A stretch of 64,000 nucleotides of DNA, taken from assembly GCA_905250885.1 (NCBI GenBank), contig CAJNOQ010000009.1, forward strand, positions 57,172 to 121,171. The letters are read 5' to 3'. Position numbers and translations under genes: made by a program. The stretch comes from Didymodactylos carnosus (Eukaryota > Rotifera > Eurotatoria > Philodinida > Philodinidae). The notes beneath the pieces are model-generated. The model was given only the letters and a program-made list of their open reading frames with translations, was not told the DNA's origin and did no database searches. Shown here in pieces: positions 37,909 to 48,705 of this stretch; the first letter of the stretch is position 1; every line of letters begins with the position of its first letter.

Positions 37909-38435
37909 ATTCTATAATTTTGAATATACTATGTTTCATTAAAAACGTAAAAAAGTCAAAAAGCATCAATAAATTACTCTTTTCATTTGCGTTTTGTATA
38001 TCACTGTCTCTTTACGAATATATTGACATTCTAAAGATAGAGATACAGGTATACAGAACGACAATCATATAAAAAGAAAAGTGAGCACAATCTCTTTCTG
38101 ATCTAGAGATAGATCAGAGTTTTAGATAACTAGTGAACTTTCTGTCTGTATATCATGCTATTGAACAATAACGAAACATAAATTCGACAACCATGTACAA
38201 CGACGAAGTAAAAGCAATGGGTCATCATTCTAACGATATTCCTATACTCCTTTTACTCTCCTTTTTCTGTGTCTCTTGATGACGAAGGTATATAGAGCAA
38301 AGAAAATTGGACGAGAAAGTAAAACAAATTTAATCGTTTTGTTTGAATAAATGACATAGTTTTCAATCGTGTATGTGTCTGTGTGCAATCTACTAAATAT
38401 TTGCAACATACTAGAACAGCATAATAGCATAAAAT

Positions 38436-39146
38436 ATGAATTTTTGTTTAAAAATTTTGATATTATTAATCATGATGTTAGCATCACAGATAACTACAGG
38501 TACATAAACGAAAAGGTTCTCTCAATTTCGAAGTAAAATTCCTAAATAACTTTTAACGTCATAAAGTCGAGATATAAAAAGTTACAACGAACTCTTCGAA
38601 ATTACTTTGAAAATCGAGCATAAAGTTACACAAAAATAAACTGTCTAAATTATATAGTATTTCATATTCATCTTTTTTAGGTCTTTGAATTGTAGCAGAT
38701 TTCTCATAGTTTTCTTCTCCACTTGTTTGAGACCTATGACTCAAGAATAAAAAACAAGTATCCGAAATCTAAAAAGCAATGTATCTGCTTAACTTCGTTT
38801 AGGATTGGCGGAATATAGTTTTTTACGAAACGGAATGACATCCTTCTACATCCAACCAAATAGACGTTTATTAACACGATCAAAAGAAATATCGTCGACA
38901 TTTATGCAATCTAGACGATTTCACTGGAAACAAACATCACATGATAAGCGTCATATGACACCCGATCATATTCTGTCGTATACACAGTACACAATGGATA
39001 ATGGTCGTGATGATGTTTATAGTCAAGAAGCATGTCGTTTAACACCAACAGTTTGTGGGCACGATTATCAGTGTTGTTCAGGAAAATGTCGATGTATTAA
39101 ATGGTCTATAGTTGGTACAATGTCATGCTTGAAAAAATGCTTTTAA
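38436..39146 (+). CDS. Secreted cysteine-rich peptide precursor, knottin-like
   Basis: Two exons, 38436-38499 and 38803-39146, give 135 residues. Exon 1 is too short for most gene finders. It encodes a hydrophobic signal peptide (Leu/Ile/Met-rich, cleavage plausible near residue 22), and the intron splits a Gly codon. Residues of about 23-95 are basic with several Arg/Lys pairs that could be propeptide processing sites. The last 37 residues carry eight cysteines spaced C-x6-C-x5-CC-x3-C-x-C-x10-C-x3-C. That CC-centred pattern resembles inhibitor-cystine-knot peptides, a fold used by neuropeptides, antimicrobial peptides, protease inhibitors and venom peptides alike. Nothing in the sequence says which role applies, and I do not recognise an orthologue. 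Confidence 0.78.
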
Positions 39147-40183
39147 ATTGTCTGATAAAGAGTACACACTCAGGTGTTTATTCTGATGTATTTTTCTGTA
39201 TTTTGCTAAAATTGTTGTTATTTTGCTGAATTTGTTTTGCATCAAAATTATTGCTACAAAGTTTTGTCAAGCTATAGATCAGGTTCTCCCGAAGATGGCT
39301 GAGATCTATGCGCAATAGTTCTAGGAAACACAGTTTACAAAATACGACGAATATGAAGCTTATTTAACATCTCTATTTTTTATAAGACGCAAAACATCTT
39401 CAACCACATCGTTTAGCGTAACGCTGGGCAAGTCTACACAACTGGCATTTTTTGACTTGCCTTCTTTATTTTACCTTGGGTTTCTCTACTGACCAAAACA
39501 TATTTTGGATAAGAAAAAACGCAATATTTAAAAAAAATCGCCTGTCAAATCAAGGGTCAAAAGGTTTTTTTCAAATAACTTCTATTATATTTATCGTACG
39601 CAGTTCCTCACGCTGATTTTGAGCATCACCTTGTTTGCTTCGAAAAAGGCTTCTGAGTTCTTTTTTGTCATTTTTCTAGGGTAAAACACACATTCTTTGA
39701 AGATTTTGTCAAGATTGGGACGACAATAGGTTTCTGACAGGGATGCTCTTAGTGTTGCCTCGTTTTCCAAATAATTAACTTTGAAGTTTCTGATTTAACA
39801 AGATTATTTTACAACTATATACAGTTTAGAATAGGTTAGATTTTGATGTTTTATTGCAAAAGAAGTTTAAATTACATTCTTTTTTCTGTTTTCAAAATAA
39901 AGCGACAAAAATTAGAGCAAATCGACCTATTTCATGAACGCAGATATGCGTCTCACAATTCGTAGCAGCCTTTCAATCTTTAGGATTGAATTAATAGATA
40001 CTAAAGCATAAACGTAAACATCACAAGTTACCTAACAGAAAATTAGAAGAATAAGAATATATGAATGGAATTATACATGAAAAAAACGAGAAAAAATATA
40101 AACAAATGCGTATTGTACAAGAAAAAGAAAATACAAACAGAAAAATGAAAAAACAAATTTTTTTTCCATTAGTAATATTATTT
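39147..40183. other. Intergenic, old repeat-like sequence
   Basis: No gene seen. The text around 39705-39755 (TTTTGTCAAGATTGGGACGA and following) resembles the inner right end of the TTAA-flanked element at 33190-33225, so part of this spacer may be a decayed relative. Confidence 0.4.
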
Positions 40184-41712
40184 TTAATACTTCATGCCAC
40201 TTGCTGATATCTTTGGTAGTCCAAATTCATCAACTGGGATACCATCCTTGAATAGAGAGAAAAGAGAAAAGCACTTTGTAAATAATTCGATGATTATCCA
40301 ATGTCAACATACTTTATTCGTAATTTGTCCGGCATCAATTGGTTGTGTAGGTACACTTGGAGCTGGAAGATCAGAGAGTAATGATCCCGAATCCAGTCCT
40401 AATTCTTCACTGGCAATAGCAGCTAGTTCTAAACATTAAGTAGAGAATGAATCCAGCTGATAATCCACACGGTACAGGAATTTTTCTTTAATTAAGTCTT
40501 TTATCAATTGTACACTAAAATTTGTTTTTTTTTGTTTAGTCTGAGATTCTGATCGAAATGCGTGTGCTACATGAACGGAATGTTGAAATTTACATTCAAG
40601 TTTTAAAATTTTCATTAAGTTTTTTTTCTATAATAGGAGAAAATTATTTTAGTTAATAAAAGAAGCAGGTTTGATTTCGTGTAACAGCACATCCTTCTAA
40701 TATTTCATTTGTTATTAATTATTATCAACACATCTTCTCAATCGTCTTCACATGTTGTGCGTAAAATATCTTCTTACTAATTTTTTTCGCAAAACTTTCA
40801 CCATCACTTACCTGCATCAAGTTCTGATTCGTCGATATATTCATCGTTAATAGGTCGACTTAAAGCCTCATTGATTTCTGAATAGTCAAACATCGTATCA
40901 TCCAAATCATCCATCGTTCGCTAACATAAAAATATAATATTTAGTTATGTCATTAACATTATCCATTTACATCGTTGAACGAAAGGAAATGGTTTGGCTA
41001 CTTGCAAACAGCTCGTTTGCAATTTATCTCAATTTTTTGACGGATAACTAACGAAATAAAATACTAGCGATAAATGCTAAGATTAAAATTTAATCTGTTT
41101 CCAATGAAATAAGTAGCAATTATATCGTGAAAAATCCTCCTAGTAAATTAAATCATCGTATTACTTACTTCAACTTTATCGATATTCATGCTTTTAAAAC
41201 CTTTTTTCAATTGTTTATTTGCGTCGGTCATTCCTGATAACTAAAAGTCAAGAAAAAGAACAGAAATGCCTATCGCTAGAAGGCAAATATCCATAACATT
41301 ACAAGTTGTTTATTTGTTTGAATACTTGATAGAGCAAATTCAGTTTGACCAATATTTGACGCTTGTCCTTCAATTTGATTTCGTTGACCTTCAAGCCTTT
41401 TAACAGCGAACAAAAAAAGTGTAATTTAATAGGCTTTACAACGCTTAACTTACATTTTCTTTTGCTGAAGTTGACGCAATGCTCGAGATTTTCTCAGTGC
41501 CTACAAACGAACACCAAGTTGACCGACAGTACCTCAGCTAATTAATGTCTTACTTTTTGTGCTGGTGGTAATCGACTATAAGCCGCTAGTTCGGTTTCCA
41601 AATCGGCAATTTTTTTATTTATTGTTCCTACTCGGCTATCAAGAGCAGCAGCCGTATCACTCAATGTTTGCTTTTGAACAGGAGCTTTTGCAGCACCAAA
41701 CAGGCGATTCAT
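40184..41712 (-). CDS. CHMP5: ESCRT-III subunit CHMP5 (Vps60)
   Basis: Seven exons: 41712-41554, 41500-41454, 41396-41303, 41240-41169, 40920-40812, 40428-40313 and 40246-40184. They give 219 residues, the same length as vertebrate CHMP5. CHMP5 is an ESCRT-III related protein that binds LIP5/VTA1 and regulates VPS4 in multivesicular-body sorting at endosomes. Seen here: the characteristic MNRLFG start, a basic first helix region (exons 1-3) with KALR..RALRQLQQKK, an acidic middle (MDDLDDTMFDY in exon 5), and the conserved C-terminal DEFGLP motif just before the end. The frame stays open upstream of the ATG to 41802, but homology begins exactly at MNRLFG. All introns have GT..AG ends and phases agree. 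Confidence 0.96.
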
Positions 41713-44700
41713 ATTGTTCGTTTTTTGGTAATAATTTGAGAAAATAAGACAAATACAGATAGAGCAAGATCTAAACAAAATAAATTTGCACTGATATGGC
41801 ACTACAAATATGCGACTATGGCAAACATTTTTGTTTGTTCATCAGTTTATAGAGGGTAATAAATGTAAGTACAGTAAGAATGACTAGCTTTTTCAAGAAG
41901 CCGAGACACTGTCATGCAGAAGCCATGTGACATGACTTACTGCTGATTTCTTATTTATATCTTTTCTTAGCTTCACTAATGAATAGAAGAAAAAAGATGG
42001 TTCATTCCGCGACTAAACTGGTGGCTCATCTTCAGCTGGATCTGAAATAGAGACATAATAGTTTTTCTTAGAGGGGACTCGAAAACATGCAGAATAAATG
42101 ATCAGTTTTACACGGATAAGAGAAAGTTAGCCAGAATTTAGAATCTATGATATTAGTGATGTTTGTACATTCTCAAACAATCTTTTTTCATAAAATTCAC
42201 AAGATGAAGTGAAGTTATGACTCATAGCTGTATATCAGGTAAAAAATGGATTAAAAACTATAGATGCCAGTCGTAATCATGGCACGCCTGCGAGTACACT
42301 GTAACGGTACGAGACGGCATTTTTACCGAGAACGTGGTTAGTGTCAAAAAAGTATTGTCATAGGTTCAAAGAACCGCTCGAGAATCTGATTTCTCCTGCG
42401 TCTTGAAAATTGAACTGAAAGGTTAAAAGTGATACAGATTTCAGATATAAATAGTACATCTTTTTAAACTGTCAACTGTTATTAGTTTGCTGTTGCAATT
42501 AATTAGCACTTCGCGCTAAAATTATTTTTACAAACGACCGGTATAACAGACTAAAGTCGCCAAACCTTGGGGTATTTGCTAAGTACACTAACAGCCTCGA
42601 ATCAAAATGCGAGTGTAGCGAACAGATAGAGTTCATTGAGTTGATTACACTAAGATCGAACAATATTTACATAGATACTTAATAACGGCTACTAACAGTC
42701 AAAAAAGATATCAGCGCTCCCCTAACTTTATAGTTTAGTATTTTAGTATAAAAAACTAAAAAACTAAAATACTCTAACTGTTGGCTACACTCGGATTTTG
42801 ATTCGAGGCTTTTAGTGGCTGTTAGTGTATTTTTTCACTACAGTATGAAGAAAGAAACTGCTTTGAGAGCTAAATAGATGAGAATGTAGCCAGTGTAAAA
42901 CTTTATCGATTCCTCTACTTTGAAAAATCTCCAGATAACGGGTGACCGAGAAATTGCACTCGTCAATATTTCAATTTTTCTTTCCTTCCTCAGACTTGAT
43001 CAAGCTAATTTTTTTTACCAAACGATCCCCCGTTCAATTCTCTACAAAAAATACGTTCACTATTTTATTGCAAAATCCAAAGGTGAATTAAAATGACATG
43101 AAACATTGTGCGAAGCACTAAATGACGACAAAATTAACATCTTTTTTTCATACAGGGCTAATTTTTTTCTAATGGTTTCGTTTCACAAGCATCAGAACGT
43201 AGTTTGTGTAGTTTCGAGTGCGTTCTTTTTCAACGTATAGCAAAACTTGTTTGAATTAGAATATCTGCCTCAAAGATGAACTTCTCAAGAATTGTACGAA
43301 AACAGGATAAGTTGGAAGGACAGGCAGGATTTCACTGTTTTGTTTTATATCTTTTTTAAAACGTTGTTGCTTTTTCCGAATGAAATCCAAAACATAAATA
43401 CATTTACTGCAACTTCGGATACACTTTTATAAGTCATTGTCATTTATAAGCGATTCTACAAAGATTTGAATGAGAACTGCAAACGTTGCTTTAAAAGATT
43501 CTATTTCTATTTTTCAAAATCATGAGATGTATATATCGTGTTCTTTGAACACGTAAATAATTACTATCGTATGTAAGATGACCATGGTGTTTCGTTTCTC
43601 AGAAGATATCAACTGACTATAATATGTCGGGTCAAAAATTAAGCTACAAATTCCACTATTCTCGGCTGCTGGATGTCGATCGTGCATTGATGTTTTACAT
43701 GTTTCACAAAACAATTTTTCATGTATTAGATTTGTTTATTTAAATAAAAATTCTTGAATTGACTCAACCGTTGTTCGAATAACCATTGTCCATTATTGTT
43801 AAAATGAGCTGGATGTTTAACTGCACGGCTTTCATGAGCATGTCGTCAAACATTTATTTTTCGCTTATATTAGATCAAACGAGATAAACTATCAGAATGG
43901 AATGTATGTTTAGAAAGAATTACTCAATGAAATACTTTACACTGATCCATTGGCGTTGATTGTATGCATAGAATGAATTGAAATGAGAATATACAGGAGT
44001 GTAGCTCGATCTTCAAAGCAGGATGAAAGTAAGAACCTTATCCAGGTGTTTGATGACTTTGTTATGTGCAAGAAATGTGTGTGTTAGAAGAATCATTTAG
44101 GGAATATCATTCTAGAGAAATTAAACATTAGTCATTCTTTCAAAATATTTGTGTATTTATATTCATTCAATAAAAAGCTTTTGCTGTTGACTACATCCAA
44201 TCCAAATTCATAAAATAATAAATTTATATTTTATTTTTACATCATTCGTTTGACACTTCTATATTCATAACAAGTGTACTGACATGAAATTAATAAAATA
44301 GTTTATCATTATCTCACTGATGCATCGCACACATCATGAACTATTCTTATGTATGATGTTCAAATCATTCTGAATAGTATTATATTTATAGACAGATGGA
44401 AAAATTCATGCATCATTCCGTATGAAAATTTCTAGGTTTATCAGTGCATAATATAAGGTAAGTTTTTTTCATATTATTTGAAATACGTGAGAGAAATATT
44501 TTCTCTGTTAGACGATAACAAAAAAAATTATTTTTTTGCTATATATCAGAATGATTAGATATATATATAGATAAAACGACCCTATTTCGCAGCATATCTT
44601 GCATTGTTATATGAAAAAGAATGTACAAAGAAAAGATCATATAATTATATGTACTAATTTGTACAAACATCTGCTTTTTTTCGGATGTTCGCATTCTCAT

Positions 44701-44783
44701 AATGATGTTAATAGAAAATAATGAGGCGTTTCATAGTATTTAAAACAAAAACATCACACACTTTTGTCTAAAAGGATAAGACA
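41713..44783. other. Intergenic between CHMP5 and the PDGF/VEGF-like gene
   Basis: These two genes are divergently transcribed from this 3-kb stretch. It contains one MITE at 42584-42829 and otherwise AT-rich sequence with no recognisable gene. The frame at 43520-43714 has several Cys and His near its start but no coherent domain. Confidence 0.45.
42584..42829. mobile_element. Small inverted-repeat MITE, 246 bp
   Basis: Ends TACACTAACAGCC (left) and, reversed, TACACTAACAGCC (right) are followed inward by shared CCTCGAATCAAAATGCGAGT and CCTCGAATCAAAATCCGAGT. TA lies at both tips, which would suit a Tc1/mariner-type target. An inner palindrome of TTTAGTATTTTAGT type lies near 42732-42770. Confidence 0.75.
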
Positions 44784-45920
44784 ATGTCGACTCTATATTA
44801 TATAGTAATATTCGAAATTTTGATTTTTCATCTGATCATTGCATATGGCGGTTCAAAAGAACAGGTAAAGACTCTGTTAGTATATATTCGTTAACATAAT
44901 TTAGTTTATATTCAGATCCAAATAGCTCATTTTAAAGCTCAATTATCAAAAGCTCGTACATTAAAACAAGCATTAGCTGTTTATGCTGATTCAGACATCA
45001 CTAACAAGCATCAAGTAGCGATGCAAGGTGCATTATACTTTAAATTTGTTTTAAATATAAGATATTTCAGATAATCTATTTTAGTGGACATGCGAAAAAT
45101 GGAGTCGGATATAAATAAACAACTCCAACAATATAATACAGGTGAATGGGTGAACATTTTTTTCTAATTTAAGTGAATTATGAGTTTTCTGAATATTTAT
45201 TTAGAAGAAAAAACTGTACAATATGTAGCCGGTGGCTGTTTACCAAGAGTGACATGTATTCCTGTTTATGAAAAACAAGTGAAAATGGGAGGAGTCATTT
45301 TTCCTAATTGTGTTGAAGTTCACGTGTGTAGTGGATGTTGTCAAGAAGCACAATTTACTTGTGAACCGACGAAAACTGAAACAATTTCCTTTAGTCCGGT
45401 AAGAAGAAAAATATAAATTGTAAAATTTATCTAATTTCTTTCTTTATTTTTTGGTAAAAGATTATTCGCTTCGAAAATGAAGGTAATTTCCGTATTATTG
45501 CCTTGGAACCGTTTAAAACAATTAATCATACCGAATGTTCTTGCAAGTGTAAACTGGGAACTGATACATGTCCCAGTAGTGCACAGGTAGATTCTATCAA
45601 CATTTTAGTGTCTTTCTATGTTTTGTTATACACGTTTGACTTCTAGATACTTGATAAAGAATTATGTCATTGTCGAGATAGAATTTGTAGTCCGGCTTGT
45701 TATGCTATGCAAAAATGTCAAATATTACATTCCCAACAACCCCAATGTGTATGCAAACGACCAATTCCTGGTCAAAATAATTCCTACTTTTGTCCATTTG
45801 GTTCTCATCCCGATGCATATTGCAGGTAAATAGAAAAAAAAAATGAATAATTAAATCTAGATAGTATAAATTCATTAACCGTTTTTAGAAGATGTATTCG
45901 TTTACAATAATGGTTAATTC
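44784..45920 (+). CDS. Secreted PDGF/VEGF-family growth factor
   Basis: Seven exons: 44784-44864, 44916-45027, 45085-45141, 45205-45398, 45461-45586, 45647-45825 and 45899-45920. They encode 256 residues in continuous phase. PDGF/VEGF factors are secreted dimeric cystine-knot ligands of receptor tyrosine kinases. Seen here: an N-terminal signal peptide (about residues 1-22), a helical, charged propeptide-like stretch, then a PDGF domain at about residues 95-178. The domain has Cys95, Cys101, a P-x-CV block at 117-120 and CSGCC at 125-129, then Cys136 and the closing ECSCKC at 173-178. The usual Arg before the CSGCC block is Val here. A second Cys-rich region (about 185-255) with CxCR, CxxxC and CVCK elements follows, as in VEGF-C/D-like or PVF proteins with C-terminal Cys repeats. 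Possible polyadenylation signal at 46077. Confidence 0.93.
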
Positions 45921-46637
45921 ATCAACCTAATATATGAGACAAAATTAATTTTATACTTGATAAATATCGACGATAATGAGCAAATAACGAAGCAAAGGAA
46001 ATTTTAATACTTAAATTGTTTTTATTATTAATTGTATATAAATGAATGATATATGTTTTACTAATGAATGAAACATAATAAAAACTGAGCTTTAAGTTAA
46101 TATACTGCAGTAGATAAAAAGTCGATTTCTTTACGTTAGCAAATTCATAAACTTCTTCGTAATAATAATGCCCACCATCTATGTGTCATTATTAATTTTG
46201 TTTCTACTATTGTGACATGACTTGTTCAGTAATTGTTTCTGTCCTAATATTAGTTGCATATATATTTTAGAAGATGACAAGCATATAGACAGGATTATAA
46301 TAGACATACCGAGTCAACTGCATCTTTGATCAGTGTATGAAAAAGGCCAAGCGAAATATTAGCAATTTCACATATTGGAAACATAAAAGCGAGACACTAA
46401 TCTCTGTTCATAATAAAAAAAAAATAGATCGAACGATAATCAGGAGATGAAGAAAGAAGTAGTAACATTAGTTTTCTCGTTATGGTATATACACACATGT
46501 TTATAGCAGTTTTTACAGCCGCATATATAAACAAAAGAAAGATTGTATTCTTATCAATATTACCGGTATACATATTCAATAATATATTTTAAACATTCAA
46601 CGAAAACATTGTTCATTCAAAAATTAAATCTATATTT
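45921..46637. other. 3' region of the PDGF/VEGF-like gene
   Basis: AT-rich downstream sequence with a probable polyadenylation signal at 46077. No gene seen. Confidence 0.5.
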
Positions 46638-47137
46638 TTGATAATAGCATTGGGGTCAGTATTATCTTTCAGATGTGAAACAGAAGCAGAAGCTAATAAA
46701 GTAAGAGTTGATTAGTTCACAAACATTCAAAAGATAATATTTACTTGTGTATTTAATGTAGATATTGCTCTACCATCATTAGACATCATTAGATGTTAGA
46801 GAAAAATTAGCTAAAGTAAAAACTATCCAAGAAGCATTAATTATTCTAAAATTTTCAAATAATAAAAATATAGACCATCATATAGTTAAACGTAATAATT
46901 GTTGAGCAAGGTATTTCGTTCTAGTTAAATTGAAAAAATATTATGCTTTTTAGTGGAATAATAAAAAAAGCACGAACGATTCTAAATGAAGTGACAAAGA
47001 TGTATAGAGGTATATTATTCTGTGAAGCATTATTTCAATATTGTTCTAATACTAGTATATGTCCAATCGTATCGCGCAATGACGATTGTGAACCAGTGAA
47101 CGTCATTTGGGCAATATTAGTTACTATATCCAAATGA
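46638..47137 (+). pseudogene. Decayed tandem paralogue of the PDGF/VEGF-like gene
   Basis: Three pieces in the right order resemble the start of the upstream gene. Around 46638-46699 is a signal-peptide-like hydrophobic stretch ending at a GTAAGA donor. Around 46793-46900 is a frame with LDVREKLAKVKTIQEALII, which aligns by eye with exon 2 of the intact gene (AQLSKARTLKQALAVY) and runs into a stop. Around 46955-47137 is a frame with a Gln-Tyr then C-x5-C-P-containing stretch like the beginning of the PDGF domain. No start codon fits well, the segments do not join in one frame, and the PDGF domain is incomplete. I read it as a pseudogene of a tandem duplicate; a highly diverged functional gene is less likely. 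Confidence 0.55.
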
Positions 47138-47569
47138 TGTTTAATGATGTCAATTCTGATTCGTCTTCTCGCGTCAAACTCTCGTTAAAGTAACCTCTTT
47201 TGTATAGGAATATTAAAATTCCATTGTTGACTTTAAAAAAGTTATAATTATTTTAACCATTTAAACTCAGTGTTAGAATGGTTAAAAGTAGTTATAACTA
47301 TTTAAGATAGTACCAGCGCCAAATAGCGTCGGCATCCTGGACTGCGGAGAATGTTTTCAAAAATCTAGCGAAGTTTGGGCCTATTGTGGGTGAAAAAAGA
47401 GAATGGACTCGAATGTTTTTTGATGGTTTTGTAACGGATTTCTGGAAAACTTTTGAGCAAAAATTTGGTTTTCAATTCTTTCGATGGTAATAATTACATT
47501 TACAGGAGATTTTTAGCCATACCCTGAAGTTTTGAATTCGTTGATGTTTTCTGAGTGAATTGTAAATTT
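47138..47569. other. Spacer with repeat shared in inverse orientation near 51.9 kb
   Basis: No gene seen. Bases around 47388-47421 (AAAAAAGAGAATGGACTCGA then ATGTTTTTTGA) recur inverted at about 51893-51920, so both sites hold pieces of one dispersed repeat. Confidence 0.45.
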
Positions 47570-47631
47570 TTTAAGAGTTGTCAGAATAGTTTTATCATCA
47601 TCTTTTTATCAACTACTTACCGCCCATCTTA
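47570..47631. repeat. Duplicated PNPLA6/7 fragment, left part (exon 29 and intron)
   Basis: This segment matches 53810-53874 of the PNPLA6/7 gene: the intron start plus half of the 24-bp exon 29. The match resumes at 50788-50865 after the 3.2-kb transposon and covers the rest of the exon and the next intron. Substitutions are few, so this is a small direct duplicate of about 140 bp that was then split by the transposon. Confidence 0.8.
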
Positions 47632-48032
47632 CGAGGGCGAGGGAAGGCCACCAACTGCCTCCTCGCTTTTGAGCTTAAACTCAGTTGACAATAGGTAATC
47701 GAACGTGCTGATTCCGAATATCACAATGGTTTTTGCCCGCTTTCGATTTGAAGACCCGTTTTTTAAAGATCTTGGTTTTTCAATCGAAAAACCATTTTCA
47801 CTAAAAAATTTCCTTGACCTATCGAAATGAAAAAGCACGTTGTCAAACCTACAGAAAACAATTTTTCAAGGTTCTAAGCGAGATTTTGAGCGAGTCTTCT
47901 GCGTCTAAAACTTAAAAAAGAGGGAAAAACCGCTAATATTCTTACACACTTTATAAAATTGTGTTCTGTTTTTTCACACATGTTATTAGCAATTGTGACA
48001 AAGGTGGCAGCCATGATTCGTAAAAATATTTG
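47632..48032 (+). repeat. Left terminal inverted repeat of the 3.2-kb transposon
   Basis: Reverse complement of 50386-50787 with minor differences. The left tip has an extra short duplication (CGAGGG repeated) and about ten bases absent from the right tip. An identical 55-residue spurious frame appears in both arms and should not be taken for a gene. Confidence 0.88.
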
Positions 48033-48534
48033 TTATTTAAAGAAAAAATTATCCATCGTATATATAGACAGCGATTTTCTATGAATAAAGAGACTTTTTA
48101 AAACCAATGAACATCAGTCAATAAGACTGTAACTGTTTTGATCTTCACCTCCGGTTCATATCATCACTTCTGCTATTCTTCTTAAACATGCATATATATA
48201 CATTTGCGCGTTATTCTCTATGTTTTGGGATTTTCCTAATATGTAACTTTCTCTATTCTCTTTCTTTCCTTTCCGTTGAATGATGGGTTTTCTCCCTATT
48301 TTGTCTGGAGAATTTCCTTTAACCCGGACAGTACTATATCTAACGCATTGTTCATAAACCTATATATAGTTGCTGATTTTTTATAATAAAGTGTGACTGT
48401 ATCGGTTATATTCATCTTTGGATATTAAAAGGTTAATTTAAAAGAAATTACAATATAACATTTGTTCACTGACCAACGGACGAGAAAACAAGGCTTACCG
48501 TAACACCATTTCGATAGATTTCGTCACTCTTTTC

Positions 48535-48685
48535 CAAGGGGGAAAAAGCACACACGGGATTTCGTATTTCGTACTTCGTACTTCAGAAGTACGGAGCAGT
48601 ACAAAAAAGTACGAAGAAGTACGAAGAAGTATCAAGAAGTACGGAGAAGTACCGAGAAGTACAGAAGTATGCTTTTTCCCCCTTG
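48535..48685. mobile_element. Nested hAT-like MITE, 151 bp, 8-bp TSD
   Basis: Perfect 16-bp inverted ends CAAGGGGGAAAAAGCA are flanked by identical 8-bp CTCTTTTC at 48527-48534 and 48686-48693. The interior is a short-period array of AGAAGTACG-type units (about 48570-48670), partly palindromic. It sits inside the larger transposon just upstream of the transposase start, so it is younger than that insertion. Confidence 0.88.
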
Positions 48686-48705
48686 CTCTTTTCCCGTAAA
48701 CTAAA

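Larger units (their letters stand above)
36632..38435. other. Intergenic with two hairpins
   Basis: RING gene 3' region, then AT-rich spacer. Two inverted repeats lie at 37662-37769 and 37784-37908 (separate entries). No gene seen; frames at 36674-36901, 37167-37379 and 38242-38430 are unsupported. Confidence 0.5.
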
